From Phymatolithon calcareum (taxonomy: Eukaryota; Rhodophyta; Florideophyceae; Hapalidiales): 64,000 bases of DNA. Within the stretch, counting starts at the first letter, position 1. Every line of letters starts with the position of its first letter. Below are positions 41,821-52,517 of this stretch, piece after piece. Where the stretch lies: the NCBI GenBank assembly GCA_977006965.1, contig OZ345367.1:496001-560000 (forward strand), in the 5' to 3' direction. A program made the position numbers and the translations under genes. The notes below the pieces were generated by a model. The model saw nothing but the letters and a program-made list of their open reading frames with translations, was not told the DNA's origin and did not search any database.

Positions 41821-43400
41821 GGCGCAGCCTGGGACCGCGGAGCGGATGCAGGTTCGAGTTCAAGATGTCGATTGGAGCGGGCGGGTATGCGGTCAAGACA
41901 GAAAGTGGACGAGACCTTTCAGGGGGGAGTGCGAAGGGCGGGAGGATGATCACGGACACGCGGCTGTACCCTCGAGCTGTTGATCAATGTGTACCGGGCG
42001 GTGCGGATTAGGGAGGTACGGAGCTGTTATCTGCATGGCCGTAATCAAACATGGTGAATTGTCCAATTCAAACGTGCACGTATTTTTCGGGCCATACTGT
42101 AAATAGCCAAGAAGCAGTTTTGCCCAGGACATTCGCGCCTGCTCACCACCGTGTCTACGTAATCATTTGCAACCCAGTATGCACATTCTTCTCCTGTTCG
42201 CTACTCATCAACAACCCTTAAATCTGCAGCGATTCTCGTCCTCTCGTCCTCCAGTCCTCCGCGTTTTCAACCGCACCGTCTGCCCGCGTTCTATGCTCTT
42301 CATCCTGCGAACAATAATGCGAGGCATTGTACAGTACATGGGGATGATCGGGAACAAAACGCTCAAAAGGTTGGGCTTCAGGCACGAAGGAGGTTAAGAT
42401 CGTTTCTCGACGAGCACAAGAATTTGACTCGTTCTGCCGCGGATCGTGCAAGAAGTCAGGTTCATTCCGACAATTCCGTTCAGTTACAGTGTTGTGGACG
42501 TGGAAGGGGCCTTCACAACTGTCCACGGATGGGTGACGCGATCAATTTGGGTTTCTCCATAACGGAAACTAAAGGTATCAACAGCTATTTGATTATCACA
42601 CTGACGTAGGCAATCAACAATGCGAATGTAATCTTGTATGATTTCGGGCCAGAATATAATACATGCAAACAGAATCATATATGATATCGGCGCACAACGT
42701 CTGTTGATGTAACGACCGTATTATTATGATTATATCGTTTATGATAATTATTGGAATTTTTTCATGGAATATTGGAATGGAATTTATTCTTACATTTTAC
42801 ATTATGTTTTGTTCCGTCGAGAGGCTCTAGTGTCCAGTTTAAGGACCACCTCAATTGAAGGGCGATGAAAAATCTTTAAAACGAAGGCGAAGCAGCTCGC
42901 TTACGCCAGATTCATAAAGCCGGGCTTGTCTTCTGTGCGAGGAATATCGCAACTATTACCTTGTGATCACATCGTTCTGAGCAAGGAACGAAAATGTGCT
43001 GTCTACTCTCAAGAAATCAGAGGAAACGACGGTGCTTAGTCGAGAAGAATGTTGTAGACTATAGATAGCCATTTCTAAGTCAAGAAATGTGATTGGCACG
43101 ACTCAGAATGTAATTGAAACGAAAATCAGAGTTCGCGTAAGCACGTCACTGCTCGTAGAATGGGTCCTAGTGCAGCACCCAGTGAAGAAGACTAAGATTA
43201 CGACCGTGAAGACTGTTAGAATCAAGGTATAAAAGCCTGTTGATGGTGCTTCAGCCCGCTCGGCAGCTTGGGCTGAGCCCACGCTGGAAAAACGTAGCAA
43301 CGCCAAGTCCTTATTACAGTACCTGTCACCGCCAACCTTCATCAAAAAACGCCAATTTACCAGCTCCATTCGCAACCAAGAGCTAACCAGTAGACCAACC
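41821..43400. other. Intergenic, partly AT-rich
   Basis: It includes the leader of the Hint gene. From about 42700 to 42830 it is strongly AT-rich (TTATTATGATTATATCG, ATAATTATTGGAATTTTTTC). Short frames are unsupported. Confidence 0.4.
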
Positions 43401-44131
43401 AAGCTGCAATGAAGTCCTCAGAAGCACTGGACGCCCTTTCCGGGGCTCTCTCCGCTACGCCGTGTAAGGTTCTTGGGATGTTTTTAAGCAGCCCCTCATT
43501 GTTCACAAACTTGAGTGCTTCGACGGGTTTCTCGTTGCATATTTGCTTTACCATGTTGGTGCCAATTCAACTAACATTCTGGCGTCTTGATACAGTCCGT
43601 CCACTACATCGTCGAAGTAGATGCTCCACGGTCTCCTTGGTTCCCAAGAAGCAGAACTTGCATATAGGGTCGTCAACCGGGGAAAACTGATTGAGAGTAG
43701 TTTCAGCGCATCTGTGGCTTATGTTGCGCTCTGGGGGTAAGAACTGTATACTCCTAAGCTTTGTAGACTGGTGCGGTTTGATGATCGACCGCACAGCTTC
43801 TATGGTTCAGGGCAAATGTTTTTGATATGTCACCGGACTTGACTCTGTGATGCCTCGTTGAGCAAGGTCGTCCGCTTTTTCGTTTCCGAGGAGCTCACAG
43901 TGGATTGGGATCCAAACTGCTTCGTAGTGATCATATCATCAATGAGCTTTTCCATAGTATCCGACAGCTTGTCTTCTCCCCATACATCCGTGTTTTCCCG
44001 GCTAGCGCATCAAGGGAGCTCCTTCTGTCGGTAAGCCAGCTAATGTGGTGTCCGCATGAGATTCGGGGTTGTTCTATGGCCTCAAAAGCTCGGACCGCCG
44101 AGAATATTTCGGCGTCGAACGATAAACCCAC
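43401..44131 (-). pseudogene. Decayed RNase H and C-terminal tail of a non-LTR element
   Basis: On the minus strand from 44131: LSFDAEIFSAVRAFEAIEQP, ISWLTDRRSSLDALAGKTRM, then (about 43915-43840) AVWIPIHCELLGNEKADDLA followed by QRGITES. Then come IEAVRSIIKPH and, at 43700-43620, CKFCFLGTKETVEHLLRRC. The order matches the RNase H and tail at 4900-5390. WIPSHCG has become WIPIHCE, WFTDS has become WLTDR, and there are frame changes. Only the 3' end is present. Confidence 0.7.
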
Positions 44132-45930
44132 CGCTCAAATGGTCTTTTCGTGTGAACACATTTGTTCCTACAACTTGCGTCGTTGATACCTCGTTTTTAA
44201 TCTCTGATGCTCGTCCAGAGTGTAAGAAGCACATAACACAGCAAAGATAACATGAAGTGCTGATCAAGAAACTCATAGAGAACGTATAAAAATCCAGTAC
44301 TACTCGTCAACATTCAGTCAATTCAGATGGTACATTTATGTTGGAGAGCGGTGTTCGAACCCACTTCACTCCATCCAAGAAGAAAAGGAAGACTTAGAAA
44401 GCGATGACGACTACTTATGCCGTGCAAATCAACCACAGAAGTTTGAAAAGTGAGGAGAAAGACCGCATATGTTCATTATGGAGAAAGCTTTATGCTGGCG
44501 TGCATCTGTTGCATTCATTTGGTTGATACTGTTTTACGAAGCACGTTGTTGTTATCCATAAGCTTAATGCTGTCGAAGAGCTCAATATTGGAGAGCTCTC
44601 GTTGAAAAAAATTATATAAATCTCATTCGCTTAATTGAGAGAAAATTTCAGTAAACTAGACACTAGCCTAAAGGATAACTGTTGTTCTTTAGGCTCTCTT
44701 CTACATTACTACGAGGGTGCGCCCGACTTCCGTTTCGTCTCCCGAAGTAACTGCAACGTCGGTTCGTCTTGTATAGACTTCGGTTTCATCTTCCATTATA
44801 TACGAAATCTATTTTCTATATATAAAAGGCCTGATTCAGATTCCACTTTATAGTTCCAATTTTGAGGCCACTAAAATCTAATTTAGACCGATAAAACTAC
44901 TTTAACTGAAATATTGTAAAAATGCTTGTAATGTAATGCCCTGACATGTGCATTATGATACGAGTATGCGCACTCCTCGGGAGGTCGCATCTTTTTAACA
45001 CACACCCAACACACAACGCTCCCGACAGACAAGACACAACAACACACAAAACAATAGTGAGGACATCAACCGTCCTCACGGGCACTCTTTTCCCAATAAA
45101 AGAACGCGCACAGACGACTTTGCTGTGCGGGATGCCCTCCAGAGTGCTTTGTCGACACTTACTAACAATGCACTACCAACGCGTTCGTTAAAGTAAAACA
45201 CATTATGTTATGTTTTACAATGATCATTGCAATTTCTCCGATTGAAGTAATTTTATGGGCCTAACTTGGATATGTTGCACTTATACTTGTAATACAGGTG
45301 TAACACTTGTGACGGTAAAACCGCTGCAGTTGATGCAGGAGAGTTGTGCACAGAGACAATATTAGTCTCGACTTCGATCGGAAGGGCAATATTGGCGGTA
45401 GATTCCATTGCATCAGTCACGCACTGCCACTTTATTTCCCTGAGTAGTAATATGTTCGAACTTACCGACCATCTCGTCGGCATTTACAAGACTTATCACT
45501 CAGTTTAGAGTGTAATTAGTAAAGACTCGCAGCGACCTATAGGTGTGGTGACAAGAGACCAACCCACAACGTAGGAACAGTGGAAGTACACAAATTTAGC
45601 GTAGGCTTGTTTAGGTGAGCTTATCTGTTTCCAAGATGATCAGCGCTATGAAGATCAGATCCGCGACCCAAATTTCTTAATCTAGATTGTCGCAATATTG
45701 GAGCTAATACAACCACGCACCACGTGTACGACGAGGAGACAACGTGACTTGGCCACGAGCACGGTCTCAAAGAAGACGAGGAAGGCAGACGAGATGACGT
45801 TCACGATTAAGAACGTTGGAGTATTTTGGTAGGTTGGTTAATATCTGCGTTGGTTCCTTTTGTACATTCTAGTCCTGAAGTCTCTCTTAAGTACTGTTTA
45901 GAACAGATAATTGCAATAAGAAGGACGCAT
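44132..45930. other. Intergenic, no supported gene
   Basis: Several low-complexity and AT-rich stretches, for example TATTTTCTATATATAAAAGG at 44809. ACACAAC-rich sequence lies at about 45000-45055. No coding or repeat ends recognised. Confidence 0.4.
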
Positions 45931-45960
45931 AAGACCTGTACTGTATATAATACAGGTCTT
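45931..45960. repeat. Short hairpin, 10-bp perfect arms
   Basis: AAGACCTGTA at 45931-45940 and TACAGGTCTT at 45951-45960 are exact reverse complements around a 10-base spacer CTGTATATAA. It lies seven bases before a larger foldback repeat. Confidence 0.8.
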
Positions 45961-45966
45961 GTGCGC

Positions 45967-46123
45967 AGCTATCTTTCCTTATTTTTTGAAACTTTTCACA
46001 AATCTCTGCACCTGCTGGTGCACATTTTGGAAATCTTTCAATAAAGTATAGAAAAATTACCGAAATGTGCCCTATTAGGTGCGGGGATTTGTGAAAAGTT
46101 TCAAAAAATAAGGAAAGATATCT
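45967..46123. repeat. Foldback element, 61-bp inverted arms
   Basis: Left arm 45967-46027 (AGCTATCTTTCCTTATTTTT, then GAAACTTTTCACAAAT...) is repeated inverted at 46063-46123, with about 54 of 61 positions matching and 35 bp between the arms. The outer 38 bp of each arm match at all but one position, while the inner parts have diverged. A transcript would form a long hairpin. It resembles a small foldback or MITE-like element. Confidence 0.85.
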
Positions 46124-46290
46124 ACAGTACAACCTGTCCTGTGCGACGTTCTTTTTCCAGCTCTCAATGTGCTGTTTAGACAAGGCGACGAGAGTGCAAT
46201 TTCCATGGACTGTATTTGAATAATTCAGACAAAAGCAGACCCGTGCTCCCCGTGAAAAGACTCCCATCATATATCGGTTGATCGACTTTT

Positions 46291-46351
46291 TGTCATTACA
46301 GTAGTTAGTACAGTATGATTTTGCCATTACAGTAATTGGCACAGTATGATA
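46291..46351 (+). repeat. Two tandem copies of a 31-bp unit
   Basis: TGTCATTACAGTAGTTAGTA at 46291 and TGCCATTACAGTAATTGGCA at 46322 both continue into CAGTATGAT. Four differences occur over about 29 bases. Confidence 0.75.
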
Positions 46352-47579
46352 GTTTGTCCTGTGTAGCCTGGGGTGCAACTGCAGCTGATTCCATCTCGGT
46401 TGAGCTGTATGACAGAGTACGGCTCTCGCGTCATCATCAAACTGGATCTTCACTCAGTGTGACAGTATTGCTGGATCAGTGCAGAATTCAAAACTTCTGC
46501 GCTGCTTATGTCACGCTGATAAGCTTTGGTGACGCAGAGTCACTCGCCGTGAATTGTGATTGAAATTCATAAATTTTGGATGAGTCGCATCGTGATGATA
46601 AAGAGAGCTATTTTGATACTTTCTGTATCGTTTTCCTTGAGCGACACGTGTGACATGTTTCATAATAGTAATGGGAAAACAGACCGTTGGGCACCTGGCG
46701 AGTGCCACGAATCTCGGTATGTGCCGTGGGCACTGTATAGGGCGTGTAAATCTGGACGCCGTGGCCCGCATAAAAATTTGTAAAAAAGATGAAAATGACG
46801 GCTCTTTGTACAAATACTGTACCGTAAGTCAAAGTGTGGACGCTATGCACGGCGCTTAATTGCACTGGTGCACGCACCATGATGATGTGCGATCATACGG
46901 TGCCAGCGTTCTGGACCATCACTGTTTGGATAGAAACCGTTTTTCGTGGCCCGTGTTGGTCGCAGATTGCGAGAAGGAATCGAAACAAATATATTTACGC
47001 TCTGTGGGAGCGTTTTTCTATTCCCTATTTTTGCATTGAATTTCTAGGGCCCATATACAAAAAGCGGATCCGTGCTGCGCAACTGTCATACGCATGATGA
47101 ACAGGCATTTGTTTAGGGCTTCTCACCCTTCTCGACGTGGCAGAGGAAATTGGGCCTGGACGGGACCGAGAGTACGAAACTCGTTGGCCCGTTCATGCCC
47201 CGGGCCGTTTCTATAATTATTCATTTTTTCTCAAATATTTTGAGATATGCATTTGCTATCTATGCAGTCTGCCCCTTGTCCTGGCCCTCGATCGCCCCGT
47301 TCTCCGTTTGTTCTTGATTGCACCGCATTCATACCCGAAGTACCGTTCGACCTGTTTCTCAACTGCGCAGTCCGCGTACAGTAACCTTACTACCCTTCCA
47401 CGTTCTCTTCACAACCGTGGCCAATAGTAGTCAATGACCTACCGCCCCACAATCTTTCGTGCAAGCTTGTGCTTGCTTTTGCGTGCCCACACCCGTTTTC
47501 CCTTCCCCGCGGAACTTCTTTCCGTCCCCACTTGCTGTCCCCGTCGTTCGTGCGCACTCACCCGCCCCGTGCTTGCAGC
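46352..47579. other. Intergenic and probable promoter region of CYC8
   Basis: The last 400 bp before the CYC8 start become rich in C and T (for example CCTTGTCCTGGCCCTCGATC, CCCACACCCGTTTTCCCTTC), as in pyrimidine-rich leaders. No gene is recognised in the rest. Confidence 0.4.
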
Positions 47580-50500
47580 ATGGCGGAACAACTTGCCGTT
47601 CCCGCAAACCTTGCCCGCCGTCTCACAGACGGCCGGGAAACTGTGTGGCTGCGCATTGGGGACTTGCGATTCCTAATGATGGACCTCGCGGGTGCTCTCG
47701 TTGCGTACAAGTTCGCTCTGGAATGCAATCCCACTAATGTACATCCCTTGACTCAAGCCGGAGCTACTCTTGCCAAGAGAGAACGCTACTCCGATGCCGT
47801 CGATTTCCTCGAGCATGCCGTTCAAGCAAGCCCTGCCTGTGGAGAAGCATGGGCTATTCTTGCCCATTGTTACGTCATGACCGACGATCTTGGCAAGGCG
47901 TACAATGCGTACCAGAGCGCGCTGAATCATCTTTCAAATCCCCGAGATCCCAATCTTTGGTACGGTATCGGACTTCTCTATGACAGGTACGGTTCATTGG
48001 AAAATGCTTTGGAGGCTTTTTTGGCCGTTCTCAGCATCGCACCCGACTTTGAGCGAGCCGAAGAAGTATGCTTCTGTATAGGAATAATTTACAAGGAACA
48101 AGCAAAGTACGACGAGTCTCTTGAATACTTCAACAAAGCGGTTGCCGCCGTCGCCCCACAGCCTCCTCTCACGCGCGCTGACGCATGGTATCAAATTGGC
48201 CATGTTCATGAGCTCAAGAGCGACCTCGCTGCAGCTGTGGAGACGTATCATCGTGCTCTGAGAGAGAATCCTAATCACGGCAAGAGTTTACAGCAACTTG
48301 GCTGGCTCACTCATCAGCAAGGAAATTCCGCCGAAGCTGTTCAATTGCTCGACCGTTCAACTAAGGCAGAACCCAACGAAGGACAAAGCTGGTACCTTCT
48401 AGGCCGTGTGTATATGGCCAACCGTGAATTTCGAAGGGCTTATGACGCATATCAACAAGCTGTTTATCGAGATGGTAATAATGCTACCTTTTGGTGCTCA
48501 ATTGGAGTATTGTACTACAATATGCAACAGCATCGCGATGCCATGGACGCGTACTCGAGGGCCATACGCTTGAATCCAAAGATATCAGAGGTGTGGTTCG
48601 ATCTTGGAACATTGTATGAAAGTTGCCACCAGATAAGTGATGCCACAGATGCCTATCGCAAAGCTGCTGAACTTGCTCCTGAGAACCATGAAATTGCACA
48701 GCGATTGGCAATTCTGCAGCGATCTCTACAAACTGGAGTTCCCCCGCCTCCAGCGAGTGCCCCAGCTGTCGCCGACGGTCCTCCGGTTGCGGCTCCGTCT
48801 TCAGCAACCCAAGGGCATTCTGCACCAGGACCTTTGTTCTCTGGCAATGGAGCGTTTCCAGCCCCGCCAATGCCGGCAAACCCAGGTGCTCTTCGACGCC
48901 CACCGGGACCTGGCATCGGAGTTCCAGGAGGGGTTCCGGCAATGACAATGAGGAATTCTGCTCAGCCAACTCCATCTCTCAGGCCTGTACCTGGTTATAT
49001 GCCTGGAATGTCCTCTGCAGTACCAACGCAGAGTGCAAATGGTTTGGGAACACATCATCAGGCGCCATCTAGTCAGCACTTGCCTAATCCTCAAGCACGC
49101 CTTTCTCAGGCGCCTCAGCCGTTGTCGCAGCAACCGGTTCAACAATTGCAACCCCTGTTGCCGCAGCGCTCTCAGTCTCAACAAATGATACACATGGATC
49201 GATATCAGTCTCGGTCTCAGCCTGATGTGTCTGTCGATAGACGCCCGATGCAAAGTGCGAGCACCACGGCTGGGCCTGCAAGTAGTCAAGGATACAATCC
49301 GACATCAGTAAGTACCGAATTGCACTCTCGTCAACACATGGGATATTCTGGTGCTGGTCAAAGTCAAGGGCTTGCATCTCAGCAGTTGCAGGGGTCACAC
49401 GGATATTCGCATGCAGGACCTGGTCATCCCCCGGCTGCTCAGGCGATCATCGGGCATAGTGCAAGTGCTCAGCAATCGGGGCACCAGTCACCCCCCAGAT
49501 ACCCCGCCAACCAGCAACAAGGCCGGCCCCCAATATCACACCCACCTCATAGCACTCATGGCCCGTCCATGCCGCAGCAGGACTTAAGTTCCGCTCATGG
49601 AAATAGGCAACATGGCAACAGTGGGTCCATTCCGATGCAAAGTGCAGGGATCTCACGCAGTAGTGACGTCAGTTCTCAATCAAGCAAGCTTAACGTGACG
49701 CAGGGCAGGGCGTTTCCGACCCAGGATGGACCACAAGAAATGAAACCAAACTTGGATTCGATGCCGGTTAGTCTTCCGACGGGACCAAGTCCGCCATCGG
49801 GAGCTTTATTGGCTTCCAATGTCCACTCTCAGAGACAGTATCCCCAGCCACCAATATCCCAACATCTGCCGATCCCACATGTGCAAGGAAGTCGACCAAG
49901 CCATACCTCGCCTCAACAAGCTGCATCTGCACAGCCGCTTAGAGGCGCTCCAGCATCGAGTCTCGGCAATATCTCACATGGGAACGCCCAGCAGTACGTT
50001 CCGATGCACGACTCGGCGCGTAACCCGATTCAGTCGTACAGCTACCCACACTCTCAAGACAATGGAAATGGTACTCCAATTCCGTTACCAGGAAACCAGC
50101 TCGGGGCGTTGCCAAGTCCTGGACAAATAAGACCTGATGGGCCCCCAGATTCGCGAAATGTTCAGATGCAGGAATCTACGCGACGTGATGTTCCTATGAC
50201 GTCCCCAAACTCTTCAATGGCACTGCAACAAATGCCGGGAGGATCCGTACCAGCGAATCAAGGTTCTAATCGGGAAAGTCACTTGTACAGATCCGAAGCA
50301 TATCCAATTCAGTCGGATCACCGCGGGGCTGGAAAGCCAGCTTCGCAATCACAAGGAACGGGGGCGAATGGGAGTATTCAGCATGCGGGTCAAGCCGATG
50401 GTACGCACGAGCGTTTTATTGCTGGCGCGAGCCCTGGTGCGCAGTCTGCGCTCCCGCCACTATCTAACCCTCTACCATCTGTATCGGTCTCTCCAATGAG

Positions 50501-52517
50501 CGGAAGACATGAAATGGGTCGCCAAGACAACTCGTTTCTGCCGCCTATAAATAATATTCCGAAAGTGGACCCTCCACAGGCACCATATGCCACAGGATCT
50601 GGTCAGACTGATCAAATCCGTGTGTCTGCGTTCAAGGAGTCCGGAAACCCCCATGACGGTTCTGAAAAGAGAGATGTCCCGAGTGGCAATGGCCAACCGC
50701 AAGTTGAGGAGCGTACTGCAGCGTCTATCTCTGCCCTCGTGCAACCTAGTGGCTCTAATGTTCCGGAAGCAGGTCAGGCACCTACTTCGTCCGTAGGCGG
50801 TCAGGGTCCTGAGCACCGTAACGGCAATTCTATGGGCGGGATCGTTCATGTGAACAACGCTGGGGTCGCTCATCAGATACCTCCTATAGCCCCGGTCGGA
50901 GGTGTAATATCTCATGGGGGAAAGATGGATACAAGAGAGCAACGATCTGAAGAAAATGGTCGTGGAGTAGGCAGTTCTAGTGAGAACCTTGCAAGGACAC
51001 AGCCACAATCACAAGTGCAGCATCCAAGTGCGCATGGACTCGTTAATCGGGGAAGTGATATGGAGAAATCGGAAGGGCGAGGAGCTGTGCAAACGTCTAC
51101 CGCGAACGCGGGAGAAAACACTGGTGAAAATAGGGCGCCCGTCGACGAGTCAATGCTACCGACCCTGACGCCTCTTCGTGAAAAGGGAAACGCACCTTCT
51201 GCAGAGAAAGATGTCTCGGAACTGAATAAGGCAACAGCTGGCAGAAGAGACCCGGTGCGATTGCCGCGTTCTCTGCCAGGACCACGTGGGGAATCTGCGC
51301 AAACAGAGTCTGAGTCAGGTTCTGGTGCGATAACGCCAGCTTTGCCTTCTCCTAACGCAGAACCGATGGAAGTTACCCGTGCAGATGACCTTACGCCTCG
51401 CGGGAAAGACGGCAGTGTAAGCGGAGCCGGGGCCCATCCATTCACAGCTGGTGGAAAAGGACGCGTTGACCGTGAAGATGTGTTGCTATCATCAACGAGT
51501 GACAAGAGCCATGGCAATGCTCCCCCAAGACCTGGACCCCTGCCGTCCTTTAAAGCTAGTATGCATGGGCGTCGATCTTCTACTCCAGATGGTAACGATC
51601 GGATGGAAGAGAGCAAGGGTACACTTGGGTCTGAGTTTAAAGCTAAGAGTGCTGTTGCAGCTTCCTTGATGACGCTCAGTCGACCAGTGGCCAATGTGAA
51701 TTATCAGAGAGTCGACCTTCCGAAGTTTCCAAATTCAGCGCAAGGTCTAACAGGCAGTAACGATGGCACTTCTCGAAGTCCTGAAGTGGACGGAATTGCG
51801 ACTTCTATTGGCAAGGGAGGGAATGCGAATGGACATGTGCACAAATCAAGGAGTACGAACGATGGGGATCGGGAATCAGTGTACAGAAAAGGGGATATGG
51901 AAACAGTAACAAAATCTACTGGTGATCGTCCTGGCGAAAGCGTACGAGATGAGGATGACAAGGGTGAAGTGGACTCCACAGCGCGATCTCCGCGTGGGCT
52001 GAAAAGACCGCGCTCTGAAGATCACGGTGTAGGTGCAGCTGGGTTGCGATCCGATGCGAGCGGCAAAAAGCATGTGGGGATTGTGCCAAGTGGCAATAAC
52101 GGTGGTGTAGCTACAACTGGCCTTGCATCAATGCCACCCCTGCGGTCGGTTCCAATATTTGTGCCTGGTGGGAAGTCTGGAAATATGGGACCTGGGAACG
52201 CTAGATCAAATGGTGTGCGTCGGGATAACAGTGCACCAGCGAGTCCGGCGATGAGCAGATCATCATCGGAGAGGCGACGAAGCGATAATCGAGAATATCG
52301 TGGACGAGAGCGAAGCAGACATCACAATTCGAGACATGGAGACGATCGACACCGGGATCGTCGGCGCGAGTGGCCAAGTCGAAGGGTGGATCGTGATAGG
52401 GATTCTGGAAGAAATTGGGATCGCGATGGGGAGCGGGATCGCGACTGGGAGCGAGGAAGAGAGTATCGGGAACGGGATAGCAATCGCGGCTCCTACTTTC
52501 AGGGTCGGCGAAGATAG
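47580..52517 (+). CDS. CYC8: CYC8/SSN6-type TPR transcriptional corepressor
   Basis: Cyc8 (Ssn6) pairs with Tup1 in the nucleus to repress many genes. The first ATG in this frame that fits the protein is at 47580 (1645 aa); the frame extends upstream to 47469 without an ATG. Residues about 20-384 are roughly ten TPRs. Family signatures are DPNLWYGIGLLYDRYGSLEN, CIGIIYKEQAKYDESLEYFN, DAWYQIGHVHE, HGKSLQQLGWL, QSWYLLGRVYMA, FWCSIGVLYYNMQQHRDAMD and AIRLNPKISEVWFDLGTLYE. This TPR run is far closer to Cyc8 than to other TPR families. The remaining about 1260 residues are low-complexity (Gln, Pro, Ser, Gly), as in fungal Cyc8, then a tail of alternating Arg and Asp/Ser (RSSSERRRSDNREYRGRERS) ending GSYFQGRRR. 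The frame is intact and intronless. Yeast Cyc8 is under 1000 residues, so the tail is long. Confidence 0.95.
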   Translation: MAEQLAVPANLARRLTDGRETVWLRIGDLRFLMMDLAGALVAYKFALECNPTNVHPLTQAGATLAKRERYSDAVDFLEHAVQASPACGEAWAILAHCYVMTDDLGKAYNAYQSALNHLSNPRDPNLWYGIGLLYDRYGSLENALEAFLAVLSIAPDFERAEEVCFCIGIIYKEQAKYDESLEYFNKAVAAVAPQPPLTRADAWYQIGHVHELKSDLAAAVETYHRALRENPNHGKSLQQLGWLTHQQGNSAEAVQLLDRSTKAEPNEGQSWYLLGRVYMANREFRRAYDAYQQAVYRDGNNATFWCSIGVLYYNMQQHRDAMDAYSRAIRLNPKISEVWFDLGTLYESCHQISDATDAYRKAAELAPENHEIAQRLAILQRSLQTGVPPPPASAPAVADGPPVAAPSSATQGHSAPGPLFSGNGAFPAPPMPANPGALRRPPGPGIGVPGGVPAMTMRNSAQPTPSLRPVPGYMPGMSSAVPTQSANGLGTHHQAPSSQHLPNPQARLSQAPQPLSQQPVQQLQPLLPQRSQSQQMIHMDRYQSRSQPDVSVDRRPMQSASTTAGPASSQGYNPTSVSTELHSRQHMGYSGAGQSQGLASQQLQGSHGYSHAGPGHPPAAQAIIGHSASAQQSGHQSPPRYPANQQQGRPPISHPPHSTHGPSMPQQDLSSAHGNRQHGNSGSIPMQSAGISRSSDVSSQSSKLNVTQGRAFPTQDGPQEMKPNLDSMPVSLPTGPSPPSGALLASNVHSQRQYPQPPISQHLPIPHVQGSRPSHTSPQQAASAQPLRGAPASSLGNISHGNAQQYVPMHDSARNPIQSYSYPHSQDNGNGTPIPLPGNQLGALPSPGQIRPDGPPDSRNVQMQESTRRDVPMTSPNSSMALQQMPGGSVPANQGSNRESHLYRSEAYPIQSDHRGAGKPASQSQGTGANGSIQHAGQADGTHERFIAGASPGAQSALPPLSNPLPSVSVSPMSGRHEMGRQDNSFLPPINNIPKVDPPQAPYATGSGQTDQIRVSAFKESGNPHDGSEKRDVPSGNGQPQVEERTAASISALVQPSGSNVPEAGQAPTSSVGGQGPEHRNGNSMGGIVHVNNAGVAHQIPPIAPVGGVISHGGKMDTREQRSEENGRGVGSSSENLARTQPQSQVQHPSAHGLVNRGSDMEKSEGRGAVQTSTANAGENTGENRAPVDESMLPTLTPLREKGNAPSAEKDVSELNKATAGRRDPVRLPRSLPGPRGESAQTESESGSGAITPALPSPNAEPMEVTRADDLTPRGKDGSVSGAGAHPFTAGGKGRVDREDVLLSSTSDKSHGNAPPRPGPLPSFKASMHGRRSSTPDGNDRMEESKGTLGSEFKAKSAVAASLMTLSRPVANVNYQRVDLPKFPNSAQGLTGSNDGTSRSPEVDGIATSIGKGGNANGHVHKSRSTNDGDRESVYRKGDMETVTKSTGDRPGESVRDEDDKGEVDSTARSPRGLKRPRSEDHGVGAAGLRSDASGKKHVGIVPSGNNGGVATTGLASMPPLRSVPIFVPGGKSGNMGPGNARSNGVRRDNSAPASPAMSRSSSERRRSDNREYRGRERSRHHNSRHGDDRHRDRRREWPSRRVDRDRDSGRNWDRDGERDRDWERGREYRERDSNRGSYFQGRRR

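Noticed and set aside
45887-46453. 188-codon minus frame
   Set aside because: It runs across both arms of the foldback repeat and shows no domain; its length is explained by the repeat.
48801-51694. Long minus-strand open frames (for example 48801-49289, 50472-51008, 50912-51694, up to 260 codons) inside CYC8
   Set aside because: They are antisense shadows of the low-complexity coding region. Their protein has no recognisable domain, and the plus frame is clearly the real one.
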